Part shown: piece by piece, positions 1 through 9,003 of the stretch
Layout: each line of letters begins with the position of its first letter
Numbering within the stretch: the stretch's first letter is position 1
From: Klugiella xanthotipulae
GTDB taxonomy: Bacteria; Actinomycetota; Actinomycetes; Actinomycetales; Microbacteriaceae
DNA: 64,000 bases
Direction of reading: 5' to 3'
Assembly (NCBI RefSeq): GCF_006716695.1
Contig: NZ_VFPN01000001.1
Span: forward strand, 930,001-994,000
The notes under the pieces: generated by a model
The model's database searches: none
What the model saw: the letters and a program-made list of their open reading frames with translations, nothing else
What the model was told of the DNA's origin: nothing
Program-made: the position numbers and the translations under genes

Positions 1-1664
1 TCAGGGCGCTCACGCGTGCACTGGGTCGCCAACCGAGTGACTCCCCCATCGCCCTTGGCAGCCTGAAGGCCTCCATGGGGCACCTCGACGCTGCAGCGGG
101 GGTCTCCGCCCTGATAAAAACCGCTCTCGTGCTCCACCACGGTGTCATCCCGCCACTCGCCGGGTTTACCACCCCCCACCCGCGGATGGGCTTGGCAGCG
201 GCCGCGTTTGAGGCCTGCGCCCAGCCCACGGTGGTCCCGGGTGGTGTCGCGGCGGCCGGGGTGAGCTCGTTCGGGATGGGCGGCACCAATGTGCACGTGG
301 TCTTGCGACGGGCCGAGGAGCCATCCGAGGCCACGGCAGCGGCCAGCACCGACCCAGACGACTCCCCCCACCACGAACTACGGCGTGATCGGCACTGGGT
401 GTCGGCGTTTGGCAGCGAGACGGGGAGCACAGCGGCAGGCGCAGCGGCAACGGGTACCGCCGCACCCACTCCCACGGTACTCGAAGCGGACGCCGAGGCA
501 CCCACAGGCGCACGAAACGATGCCCGGGGTACGACAACGCCCACTCGCCCCGACGAGGTCCTCACGGGCATCCTGACGCTCGTATCTCGGATGCTCGCGA
601 TGCCCGAGCTCAGCCCCGATGATGACCTCTTCGATGCGGGGGCCGACTCCCTCACCGCAATCGACCTCCTGGCCGAGCTTGCCGACCGTTTCACGGTGGA
701 CCTCGCATACGGAGACCTCGAGCGCGCCCGCACCGTTCGCGCCATCGCCCAGACCGTCTCCGAACGGCAGGCAGGCGGCACGACCGGGGGCACCGCACCG
801 GATACCATCACGACCCGCACCCCGAGCGGCGGCTCGCAGCACCCCACGGAGAGCGCTCGCAACCTCATTCCGATCCTCCGCCGCGGCCCGCGCACGCTTT
901 TCCTTGCCCACCCGGCCGGCGGGACAACCACCTGCTACGCCGATCTGGCCCGCCACCTGGCCGGAAACCTCTCCATCGTAGGCCTGTCCTTCCCCGACGA
1001 GTATCGCCACCGGGACTTGACGATGCGCCAGCTCGCGGCCCGCTACATCGCCGCGATCCGTGAGCAGCAGCCCGAAGGGCCCTATCTCATCGGCGGCTAC
1101 TCGTTTGGTGGCAACCTGGCCGCGGAGATGGCCCTCCAACTCGACGAGGCGGGCGAAACCGTCGAGCAGCTGGTGCTGATTGATGCCCACCCCGCACACG
1201 CCTACACCGCGGGCGATTGTGGCGAGGCGGCCTACGTTGCGGCGTTCCCGTCGCTGCTCGAATCGCTCGTGCCCGGCATCCGCTTCGACCCGGCCGCAGA
1301 CCCTGCCCGCAGCCACGGAGATGTGCTCGAAAGCGTGCTCTCGCCCGAGTGGTCGGCGGGGATGCGACGCGAGCTCTCCGCGTTTTTTGACATCTGGCAG
1401 AACAACCACGGCGTACTCAAGCGCTGGACCCCCGACCGGATGCTCGACTGCCCCGTCCTCATCCTGGAGGCCACCCAGCCGGAGCCGCCGGAGGTATTGG
1501 CGCGGCTCAACATCGCGCCCACCTCGGTGCACGAGTGGGACCGGTATGTGCGCGGTGCCATCCGTTATGCTCGGGTACCGGGAGACCACTACTCCATTTT
1601 CCGTGACGACGACTCGCTTCGCATTTTAGGAAAGGCTCTCGACGATGAATTCTCGTCTCTCTAA
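1..1664 (+). CDS. Polyketide synthase, C-terminal part (KS-ACP-thioesterase), partial at left edge
   Basis: The frame is open from base 3 to the left edge, so this is the 3' end of a longer gene; 553 residues are visible. It opens inside a ketosynthase: the GSLKAS...GHL stretch carries the catalytic Lys (about residue 22) and His (27), and the KS ends at the GTNVHVVL motif. After a linker with an LRRDRHW motif comes an acyl carrier domain with the phosphopantetheine serine in GADSL (Ser216). The C-terminus is an alpha/beta-hydrolase thioesterase with nucleophile GYSFGG (Ser367), Asp394 and His529, which would release the finished chain. No acyltransferase, ketoreductase or dehydratase lies between KS and ACP, so the extender unit must be loaded in trans or the module does not extend. 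The next gene overlaps by 20 bp. The family is certain; the product is unknown. Confidence 0.9.
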   Translation, partial: RALTRALGRQPSDSPIALGSLKASMGHLDAAAGVSALIKTALVLHHGVIPPLAGFTTPHPRMGLAAAAFEACAQPTVVPGGVAAAGVSSFGMGGTNVHVVLRRAEEPSEATAAASTDPDDSPHHELRRDRHWVSAFGSETGSTAAGAAATGTAAPTPTVLEADAEAPTGARNDARGTTTPTRPDEVLTGILTLVSRMLAMPELSPDDDLFDAGADSLTAIDLLAELADRFTVDLAYGDLERARTVRAIAQTVSERQAGGTTGGTAPDTITTRTPSGGSQHPTESARNLIPILRRGPRTLFLAHPAGGTTTCYADLARHLAGNLSIVGLSFPDEYRHRDLTMRQLAARYIAAIREQQPEGPYLIGGYSFGGNLAAEMALQLDEAGETVEQLVLIDAHPAHAYTAGDCGEAAYVAAFPSLLESLVPGIRFDPAADPARSHGDVLESVLSPEWSAGMRRELSAFFDIWQNNHGVLKRWTPDRMLDCPVLILEATQPEPPEVLARLNIAPTSVHEWDRYVRGAIRYARVPGDHYSIFRDDDSLRILGKALDDEFSSL

Positions 1665-2142
1665 CACCGCGGTCATTGCGGCCTTCACGCTGCACAACGC
1701 CGAAGAGATTGCCTTCCTGAACCGCGCCGAGCTACCGGCCGAACTCGTCGAACGGTTCGGCCTGATCGCCAAGGTCTACCGACAAGACCGGATGGCGCTG
1801 GCCACAGGCATCCTCACCGCCTTCGTCACAGTGATGACGGATGCGCGACTCGCCCGCAGCGGACGGGCGGGCCGCTTTGTCGCCACGGCCGCCACGGGTG
1901 CCCTCGCCGGAAACGCCGTCAACCACATCATGCGGGCTGTCCTCCAGCGCAGCTACAACCCCGGGGTTGTGACGGCACCGGTTCTGCTGTGGGCCGCGGG
2001 CCGCCAACTGTTACGGCGCGTCCCCCACCAGGGTCGGCGCGATGTCGCGGTGGCAACCGCGGTGGGGAACGTGGCCTCGGTCCCGGCAATAGTGCTGAGC
2101 CTGTGGGCGGCATACTCGCTCACCCGGCAGTCCGGGAGGTAA
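1645..2142 (+). CDS. HXXEE domain membrane protein
   Basis: A 165-residue protein with the family signature LHNAEE near residue 15 and a second conserved block, NHIMRAVLQRSYNPG, around residue 95. Several hydrophobic stretches suggest three or four membrane helices. The HXXEE family is conserved but has no established biochemical role; the His/Glu residues could bind a metal. The ATG lies inside the thioesterase coding end, a 20-bp overlap, so the gene is probably translationally coupled to the polyketide synthase. A role in making or exporting the polyketide is inference from position only. Confidence 0.8.
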   Translation: MNSRLSNTAVIAAFTLHNAEEIAFLNRAELPAELVERFGLIAKVYRQDRMALATGILTAFVTVMTDARLARSGRAGRFVATAATGALAGNAVNHIMRAVLQRSYNPGVVTAPVLLWAAGRQLLRRVPHQGRRDVAVATAVGNVASVPAIVLSLWAAYSLTRQSGR

Positions 2143-2254
2143 TCTGACGGGTGTGGGGCGGGCGATGGCTTAGCAGAGTGTCACACAAAGTATCTTTGTG
2201 GACCACAACACGCTAACATTGGGGATTGTTTCTTTTTGAAAGCGAACTTCACTC

Positions 2255-4897
2255 GTGAAAGAGCACCTCCCGCCCCCACTTGTCAGTGTCCTCGATGCAA
2301 CAAGCGAAACCTGCCTGATCGTCAGCGGCACCAGCGGCATCGGCAAAACAACCCTGCTCCGCACTGCCGCCCGTCATTCAGGCCTGCCGACGAATTGGGT
2401 GAGCATCGCCGCTGACGAGGCCGACTGGCCCTTCTCCGGTCTCAGCGCCTTCCTCGCCACCCTGCGCACGTCACTTTTCGACAAACTCTCCGATCTCCTC
2501 GACCCCGACAACGTCTTCACGACGGCCCGGCGCATCCACCGCACCCTCCGCACCCGCTCGGCACCGCACACCCTCTTCTGCGTGGACGACGCCGACCTCC
2601 TCGACCCGGCGAGCGCCCGGGTGGTGAACTACCTCGCCCGACGCCTCACCGGCACGGGCCTGTCACTGTTGATGACCACAACAGACGCGACCAAGCCCAC
2701 CCCGTTTGCTGCCCTGCCCACCCTCGTGTACCCCGGTATGCCCGCTCCGGCCATGACTGCCCTGGTAACCGCCCACGCCGGGCGGGATATTCACCCGGCC
2801 GTTCGGGATCACATCGTGCTGGTCGCCGAGGGAAACCCCACAACGGCCATCGAATTGGTTGATGGCCTCACCGAGACCCACCTGACCGGACGTCACCTTC
2901 CGGTGGTCCCCCTCAGCGTGGGACCGCGCACAATGGCCCGTGTGACCGCCCAGCAACACGCCGCCGCCGAACCCGGCACCGACGCCCTGCTGGAGCATCT
3001 GTCCACCGCCGGCTACACGCCGGTGGCGAGCCTCACCGCACTGATGCCGCACGCCCTCCCCGCCCTCGACCACCTCGAACGGCACGGCCTCGTGAAGCGC
3101 ACCAACGACACGGCACAGATCGTCTCGATGGCGCTGCGCTGCGCCGTCTACTGGGGGATGGATACCGCTACTCGCCTGGCGCGGCACGCCGCCCTCGCCG
3201 CGGTGGCCGCCCCCGACACGGCCGAACACGTCTGGCACGCCAGCTTCGCACAGCCTGCCGAGGGTGAGCCCGATGCCGATGGCAACGCGCTCCTGGCCCA
3301 CTCCGTGTCGCTCGCGACCCCGGAAACGGCGCACATCGCAGCCCAGTTTGTGGCCCGAGCCCTGCACCTGGGCGTCTCCTCACCGGATGAAGCGGATACC
3401 CTCCTGCGGCTCGCAACCGAATTCCTCCAGCTCGGGTGGCTCGGCCACGCCCGGCTGTACACGGAGTACGCACTGGAATCGCACACCTCGGCGCGTACCC
3501 GCCTCAGACTCGTCACGATGATGGTGCAACTCCAATTCCTGTCCCATCACATCGTCTTCGACACGGTCGCCCTGGACACCCTGCAACACTACGCGAACGA
3601 GCTCCCCGACGAAGCGGTGCAACTGCTCGCCCAACTGGTCATTTACCGCACCGAGCGTTGGGAGCCGCAGATCGCGCGGGGCTACGCCACGCTGCTGCGC
3701 GACCTACTGGGCCAAACGACGACACCTTCCCGCCGGGTGGGCATGCGCGCCCTGGCCCTCCTCTCGACCGAAAGCGACGGTCACGTAGACAGCGGCTGGG
3801 CGCGGCGCGGCACCTCCCAGGCGTTCCTGAACGCGGCCCGCACCGGCGACACCGCCGACCTGATCGACCGGGCCCGGATGCTCAGCCTGGCCGAGCAGTA
3901 CGACGAGGCCCGCGAGATCTACCGTCTGCTCCTCAACCGCACCGCACGGATCAACCACCTCGCCGAGTTGACCGTGCGAATGGGTGCCCTCGAAAACGAG
4001 TTCCTGGCAGGCAATTTTCGCGAACTATTCACCTCCGCCGCAGCCCTCAGCCACACGAACGTTGCGCCCGGATTTTGCCACCCCACAGGCGTCCTGGTCG
4101 AGGCGCTGTATCGGCTAGAGGATGATGATGAGCACCCCGTCCAGGAGGTCCTCGACCGACTCTACTCACGCTACAACGCCGACAAGAACCCCCACCTCTC
4201 GGCACGGATGGACGCCCACCGTGGAAGCTACGAGCTCACAACGGGCAACCTGAACAATGCCAGGCGACTCCTGCTGCGCGCCCAGGCGGCGGCCACCCAC
4301 GTGCCGAAACACTTCATCCGGCTCGACGCCGAACTGGTAGAAACGCTCGTTCGAATGGGCCAGATGGAGGAGGCGAAAAAGGTCACAGCAGCCCTCAGGA
4401 CCGCCGTGGCCAGCTGCCCCTCACGCTGGGGCGCGCTCGCGCTCAACCGCTGTCTAGCGTTGATCGCGGACCCCGAGGAGTCCGTAGACCGGTTCACGAC
4501 GCTCATCGGGTCCTACTCAATCACCGACTCCGGTTATGATCACGCCCGGGCGCTGAGCGCCTTCGCACGGCGGCTCGACGCCCTCAACATGCCCCGCGAG
4601 GCGAGGCGGCACGAACAGATGGCAGTCGCCGGCTTCCAAACGGTGGGCCTTCCCCGCTGGGCCAGAGCCCTCACACACGATGCCAATACCCCCACAACCA
4701 GTCTGGAGGAAAACCTCAACACCGAGGAGCTACGCATCGCCGACCTCGTCGCCCAGGGTCTGCGCACCAACGAGATCGCCAGCAGGGTACTCATGTCGGT
4801 TCGCTCGGTGGAGTCTCGACTCACCCACATCTACCGCACGCTGGGGGTCTCCTCCCGCTCCGAGGTCGCGGGGGCGCTCCGCCGGTTTGTGGGGTAA
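2255..4897 (+). CDS. LuxR-family transcriptional regulator with N-terminal ATPase (LAL type)
   Basis: An 880-residue regulator. Walker A is GTSGIGKTT (residues 25-33) and a Walker B-like LFCVDDAD lies near residue 110, giving an AAA/STAND-type ATPase. A long helical, TPR-like middle follows, and a LuxR-type helix-turn-helix ends the protein (about residues 815-875, with EIASRVLMSVRSVESRLTHIY). LAL regulators typically control biosynthetic clusters or catabolic genes in actinobacteria. Lying just after the polyketide synthase end, this one is a reasonable candidate cluster regulator. The GTG at 2255 is the first start in frame and lies close upstream of the P-loop; the upstream 110 bp are AT-richer and probably hold the promoter. 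The DNA-binding class is clear; the target is inference. Confidence 0.88.
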   Translation: MKEHLPPPLVSVLDATSETCLIVSGTSGIGKTTLLRTAARHSGLPTNWVSIAADEADWPFSGLSAFLATLRTSLFDKLSDLLDPDNVFTTARRIHRTLRTRSAPHTLFCVDDADLLDPASARVVNYLARRLTGTGLSLLMTTTDATKPTPFAALPTLVYPGMPAPAMTALVTAHAGRDIHPAVRDHIVLVAEGNPTTAIELVDGLTETHLTGRHLPVVPLSVGPRTMARVTAQQHAAAEPGTDALLEHLSTAGYTPVASLTALMPHALPALDHLERHGLVKRTNDTAQIVSMALRCAVYWGMDTATRLARHAALAAVAAPDTAEHVWHASFAQPAEGEPDADGNALLAHSVSLATPETAHIAAQFVARALHLGVSSPDEADTLLRLATEFLQLGWLGHARLYTEYALESHTSARTRLRLVTMMVQLQFLSHHIVFDTVALDTLQHYANELPDEAVQLLAQLVIYRTERWEPQIARGYATLLRDLLGQTTTPSRRVGMRALALLSTESDGHVDSGWARRGTSQAFLNAARTGDTADLIDRARMLSLAEQYDEAREIYRLLLNRTARINHLAELTVRMGALENEFLAGNFRELFTSAAALSHTNVAPGFCHPTGVLVEALYRLEDDDEHPVQEVLDRLYSRYNADKNPHLSARMDAHRGSYELTTGNLNNARRLLLRAQAAATHVPKHFIRLDAELVETLVRMGQMEEAKKVTAALRTAVASCPSRWGALALNRCLALIADPEESVDRFTTLIGSYSITDSGYDHARALSAFARRLDALNMPREARRHEQMAVAGFQTVGLPRWARALTHDANTPTTSLEENLNTEELRIADLVAQGLRTNEIASRVLMSVRSVESRLTHIYRTLGVSSRSEVAGALRRFVG

Positions 4898-4920
4898 CTT
4901 TGTGGGATAACGCAGAGAGC

Positions 4921-4961
4921 CCTCGTCGCACCGCGGTGTGGATTCAAGCGGTGCGACGAGG
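4921..4961. terminator. Bidirectional terminator hairpin
   Basis: Perfect 13-bp inverted repeat (CCTCGTCGCACCG at 4921-4933 against 4949-4961) between the convergent ends of the LuxR regulator and the peptide-transporter ATPase gene. Short pyrimidine tracts flank it. Confidence 0.75.
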
Positions 4962-4981
4962 GCGCTCTGCTGTGCCGGACG

Positions 4982-6706
4982 CTACGACACGAGGGCCCGG
5001 AGCGCCTCACGGCGCTGGGCCTGCTCAACCGGGTCCGGCACGGGCAGCGAGGCCAGCAGGCGCTGGGTGTAGGGGTCCTTCGGCGAGCCCAGAACCTCCA
5101 GGCCGGTTCCCTCCTCCACCAGCTTGCCCTTGTAGAGCACGGCGATGCGGTCGGCGAGCAGATCCACCACGGCGAGGTCGTGGCTGATGAACAGGCAGGC
5201 GAAGCCAAACTCTTTCTGCAACTCAGCGAAGAGTTCCAGCACTCGCGCCTGCACCGACACGTCAAGCGCCGAGGTGGGCTCGTCAGCGATCAGCAGGCGC
5301 GGGTCGAGGGCAATACCGCGCGCGAGGCTGGCACGCTGACGCTGTCCACCGCTCAGCTCGTGCGGGTAGCGGTCGCCGTAGGCGCGGGGCAGTTGAACGG
5401 CTTCCAGCAACTCATCGACGCGTGCGCGCGCATCCTGGGCATCCGCGGCGCGTTTGTGGATCACGAGCGGCTCGGCGACGCACTCCGCGACGGTCAGCAG
5501 CGGGTTGAAACTCGACGCGGGGTCCTGAAAAACGAAGCCGATGTCTTTGCGTACCCTCGTGAAGGCGCGCTCCTTGACACCGTTCATCTCTTGGCCCAGG
5601 ACAGTGAGCGACCCGCCGGTCACCCGGTTGAGACCCGCGATGGCACGGCCGGTGGTGGTTTTACCCGAACCAGACTCGCCCACGAGGCCGAGCACCTCGC
5701 CCTCACGAATATCGAAGCTGATACCGTCAACGGCGACAAACCCGCCGCGACCCATCCGGCCGGGAAACTCGATGCGCAGGTCGCGGGCGCTCACGAGTGG
5801 CGTTTTCGCCTGCCACTCGGCGTCACGCTCGGCCGTACGTGCCCGGGTCTGCGAGAGCCCCTGTCCGATGCGCGGCACCGCGGCGAGCAGCGCCCTGGTG
5901 TAGTCCTGCTCGGGGTGGGCGAAGAGTTTCGTGGTCTCCGCCTCCTCAATCAGCTTGCCCTGATACATCACGGCAACGCGGTCGGCCAGGTCAGCAACTA
6001 CCCCCATATTGTGCGTGATCAGCACAATTGCGGTACCAAAGTCGTCACGACAGCGGCGCAGCAGGTCAAGGATCTCAGCCTGCACGGTCACGTCGAGCGC
6101 CGTCGTGGGTTCGTCGGCCACGATCAGACCGGGGTCGAGAACGAGCGCCATCGCGATGATGATGCGCTGCTTCTGCCCGCCCGAGAACTGGTGCGGGTAG
6201 TAGTCCACCCGGGTCTCCGGCTCCGGGATGCCCACTCGGCCCAGGATCTCAATCGCGCGTTCCCTGGCTTCCTTCTTGCTCACGTTGCTGTGCGCCCGGA
6301 TGCCCTCCGCGATCTGCCAGCCCACCTTGTAGACCGGGTTGAGCGCGGTCGAGGGCTCCTGAAACACCATCGACACGTCTGCCCCGCGCACCTCGCGCAG
6401 CTGTTTCTTGCTGAGCGAGATCACGTCGTTGGATTTACTGCCATCCTTGCTGCGCAGCACAACCGCGCCCCGGGTCGTGGCGGTTTCGGGCAGAAGACCC
6501 AGGATGGTCTTTGCGGTCACGGTCTTACCGCTACCGCTCTCACCCACAATCGCGAGAACCTCGCCGGGGCGAACCGACAGGGTCACATCGTCAACAGCTT
6601 TGACCGCCCCGCGGTCGGTTGAGAACGATACGGAGAGATTCTTGATGCTGACAACGTCCGTGGTGGACGGGTCAACGGGGGTGTCGGATGCTGGTGTCTG
6701 GGTCAT
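4982..6706 (-). CDS. Dipeptide/oligopeptide ABC transporter, fused double ATP-binding protein
   Basis: A 574-residue cytoplasmic protein with two complete ABC ATPase domains, equivalent to DppD and DppF joined in one chain. Walker A GESGSGKT occurs near residue 56 and again near 350. Each half has its own signature (SGGQKQR, SGGQRQR), Walker B (IVADEPTTALD, LIADEPTSALD) and the oligopeptide-transporter C-terminal extension. It would power the two permeases encoded upstream. The ATG overlaps the previous stop as ATGA, so translation is coupled. It is the last gene of the leftward operon, which ends at the shared hairpin with the LuxR gene. Confidence 0.95.
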   Translation of the reverse strand: MTQTPASDTPVDPSTTDVVSIKNLSVSFSTDRGAVKAVDDVTLSVRPGEVLAIVGESGSGKTVTAKTILGLLPETATTRGAVVLRSKDGSKSNDVISLSKKQLREVRGADVSMVFQEPSTALNPVYKVGWQIAEGIRAHSNVSKKEARERAIEILGRVGIPEPETRVDYYPHQFSGGQKQRIIIAMALVLDPGLIVADEPTTALDVTVQAEILDLLRRCRDDFGTAIVLITHNMGVVADLADRVAVMYQGKLIEEAETTKLFAHPEQDYTRALLAAVPRIGQGLSQTRARTAERDAEWQAKTPLVSARDLRIEFPGRMGRGGFVAVDGISFDIREGEVLGLVGESGSGKTTTGRAIAGLNRVTGGSLTVLGQEMNGVKERAFTRVRKDIGFVFQDPASSFNPLLTVAECVAEPLVIHKRAADAQDARARVDELLEAVQLPRAYGDRYPHELSGGQRQRASLARGIALDPRLLIADEPTSALDVSVQARVLELFAELQKEFGFACLFISHDLAVVDLLADRIAVLYKGKLVEEGTGLEVLGSPKDPYTQRLLASLPVPDPVEQAQRREALRALVS

Positions 6707-7797
6707 GACCGTACCTCGCCTGGTTCGTCGCCAATAGGATCGGGAGTTTCGAGGCCGTCGAGCCCGCCGGGTCCCGCGGTGAGCGTGCCACCGGGCACAA
6801 CAGACGTCTCGGCCACATCACCCGAGGCCGCCGATACGGCCCGCCGACCGCGCAGGCGCGGATCGGCCAGGTCGTTCAGGCTCTCGCCCACGAGCGTGAT
6901 GCCCAGCACCACGAGCACGATGGCGACACCCGGGAAGAGCGCCGTCCACCAGATACCGGTCGAGACATCCGACACGGCCTTGTTGAGGTCAAAACCCCAC
7001 TCGGCCGCGGCGGTCGGCTCAATACCGAACCCGAGAAAGCCGAGACCGGCCAGGGTGAGGATGGCCTCGGAAGAGTTGAGCGTGAAGATGAGCGGCAGCG
7101 TGCGGGTCGCGTTGCGCAGCACATGGCGGAACATGATCCGCGAACTGCTAGCCCCCACCACGCGGGCCGACTCCACGTAGGCCTCCGCCTTGATCCGCAC
7201 CGTCTCGGCCCGGATCACGCGGAAATACTGCGGGATAAACACCACGGTAATCGAGATGGCCGCGGCAAGTATCCCGCCCCACATACTCGACCGCCCGCCC
7301 GAGATCACAATCGACATCACGATCGCGAGCAACAGGGAGGGGAACGCGTAGATCGCATCGCAGAGGACCACGAGGACGCGGTCGAGCCATCCACCAAAGT
7401 AGCCGGAGACGAGGCCGAGCAGCACGCCCAGGAAGATCGAGAAGACCACGGCGATCACGATCACGAAGAGCGCGGTCTGCGACCCCCATACCACCCGCGA
7501 GAACACGTCATAGCCACCCACGGTGGTGCCCCAGAGGTGCTCTCCGCTGGGGGGCTGTTGGGTACCGAAGGCGAGAGAATCGGCTTTGCGCTGGGCGAAG
7601 CCGTAGGGCGCGATCAGCGGGGCCAGGAGGGCGGTGAGTACAAAGACGCCGGTAATCACCAGGCCGGTGATGAGCATCCCGCGCTGCCAGCCCATGCTCT
7701 GCCGCAGTTGATGCACCACGGGGAGGCGGGAGAAGAAGCCGCCCGTGCGGGGCGTCTTAAAGGAGAGTGCTTCCGTCTTTGGAGCGGTGGTGTTCAC
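6703..7797 (-). CDS. Peptide ABC transporter permease, DppC type
   Basis: A 364-residue inner-membrane permease. The start chosen is GTG at 7797, 2 bp after the upstream permease stop, with GAGG about 8 nt upstream; a longer in-frame extension would run into the previous gene and has no support. The first helix follows GWQRGMLITGLVITGVFVL. The BPD transporter domain contains the EAA-like loop (YVESARVVGASSSRIMFRHVLRN), which contacts the ATPase. About six helices are visible. The C-terminal tail is acidic and glycine-rich. It pairs with the DppB-type permease to form the channel. Confidence 0.93.
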   Translation of the reverse strand: MNTTAPKTEALSFKTPRTGGFFSRLPVVHQLRQSMGWQRGMLITGLVITGVFVLTALLAPLIAPYGFAQRKADSLAFGTQQPPSGEHLWGTTVGGYDVFSRVVWGSQTALFVIVIAVVFSIFLGVLLGLVSGYFGGWLDRVLVVLCDAIYAFPSLLLAIVMSIVISGGRSSMWGGILAAAISITVVFIPQYFRVIRAETVRIKAEAYVESARVVGASSSRIMFRHVLRNATRTLPLIFTLNSSEAILTLAGLGFLGFGIEPTAAAEWGFDLNKAVSDVSTGIWWTALFPGVAIVLVVLGITLVGESLNDLADPRLRGRRAVSAASGDVAETSVVPGGTLTAGPGGLDGLETPDPIGDEPGEVRS

Positions 7798-7799
7798 GG

Positions 7800-8897
7800 T
7801 TAGTACCTCACTCGTGGGTCGATGAGGGCGGCGATGATATCCACCAGAAAGTTGGTGACGGCCACCACAACCGCGAGCAGCGCCACGATTCCCTGCACGG
7901 CGACGAAGTCTCGCGATTGGAGGTACTGCGAGAGCTGGAAGCCCAGCCCCTTCCACTCGAAGGTGGTCTCGGTGAGCACCGCGCCCGCGAGCAATAACGC
8001 AATCTGCATCCCGATCACGGTGATGATCGGGATCAGCGCGGGGCGGTAGGCGTGCTTGCGCACGAGCCGAAACTCGCCCACGCCGCGCGAACGGGCGGCA
8101 TCCACATACTCCGTGGAGAGTGTGCCGATGACGTTGGTGCGCACCAGCCGCAGGAACACACCGGCGGTGAGCAGGCCCAGGGCGACGGCGGGCAGGACGG
8201 CGTGCTGGAGGACATCCGCAATAACGGCCGAATCGCCCGTTTGTATCGCGTCGATCAGATAAAAGCCGGTTTTATTCGGCAAGATTTGCATCTGTAACTC
8301 GGAGCCGGTGGAGGCTCGACCCGCAACGGGCAGCACCTTGAGCCAGACCGAAAAAACCAGCTTGAGCAGCAGGCCCGCAAAGAACACCGGGGTGGCGTAG
8401 CAGAGGATCGCGAACACGCGCAGCGAGGCATCGGTGCCCCGATCTCGGCGGTAGGCGGCGAGCATACCGAGCGGGATGCCCACGACGAAGGCCACAATCA
8501 GCGCGTACACTGCCAGCTCAGCCGTGGCCGAGCCGTACGTCACGAGGATCGTGGTCACCGGGCGGTTATCGCTCAGGGTGGTGCCGAAATCGCCACGCAG
8601 GATGTTCCCCAGATACTCGATGTACTGGATGAACAGCGGCCGGTCATAACCGGCCTGGTGGATGCGTTCGGCGAGTTGGTCGGGGGTCAACCGGCCGCCC
8701 TGGGCGGCCGTGATGGGGTCCCCAGTGGTCCGCATCAGAAAGAAGACCACGGTGACCAGGATGAAGATGGTGGGGATAATCAGCAGAAACCGCACGAGGA
8801 GGTAACGACCGAATCCACCTCCCTTGGGCTTATGTGCGGGGGATGGAGGCGAGGCGGGCGGCGGCCCCACCTCGGTGCTCACAGATGCTATCGACAA
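7800..8897 (-). CDS. Peptide ABC transporter permease, DppB type
   Basis: A 365-residue membrane permease with a proline-rich N-terminal tail of about 28 residues, then the typical DppB first helix (RYLLVRFLLIIPTIFILVTVVFFLMR). The EAA loop (YVDAARSRGVGEFRLVRKHAYRPALIPIITVIG) is near residue 265. The start is TTG at 8897, supported by AGGA 6 nt upstream. It forms the heterodimeric channel with the gene just downstream. Confidence 0.93.
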   Translation of the reverse strand: MSIASVSTEVGPPPASPPSPAHKPKGGGFGRYLLVRFLLIIPTIFILVTVVFFLMRTTGDPITAAQGGRLTPDQLAERIHQAGYDRPLFIQYIEYLGNILRGDFGTTLSDNRPVTTILVTYGSATAELAVYALIVAFVVGIPLGMLAAYRRDRGTDASLRVFAILCYATPVFFAGLLLKLVFSVWLKVLPVAGRASTGSELQMQILPNKTGFYLIDAIQTGDSAVIADVLQHAVLPAVALGLLTAGVFLRLVRTNVIGTLSTEYVDAARSRGVGEFRLVRKHAYRPALIPIITVIGMQIALLLAGAVLTETTFEWKGLGFQLSQYLQSRDFVAVQGIVALLAVVVAVTNFLVDIIAALIDPRVRY

Positions 8898-8935
8898 TTT
8901 TTTCCTGTTCTATCGGTGCTGACCACCGGCGAGCA

Positions 8936-8965
8936 GGGGGCGGCCAACGGAAGTTGACCGCCCCC
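8936..8965 (-). promoter_or_regulatory. Intercistronic hairpin between substrate-binding protein and permease genes
   Basis: Inverted repeat GGGGGCGGCCAAC (8936-8948) against 8953-8965 with one mismatch and a 4-nt loop. It lies between the SBP stop and the DppB start and has no T-tract in the leftward direction. Such hairpins commonly stabilise the upstream SBP message or partly terminate, giving more SBP than permease; that role is inference here. Confidence 0.55.
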
Positions 8966-9003
8966 ACACTCACACGCGAGTTAACGCTGACTCGTGGCTC
9001 AGA

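Noticed and set aside
378-1589. 403-codon minus-strand ORF opposite the polyketide synthase
   Set aside because: Antisense to a frame with ACP and thioesterase catalytic motifs.
5180-6622. 480-codon plus-strand ORF opposite the transporter ATPase
   Set aside because: Antisense to two complete ABC domains; no recognisable motif of its own.
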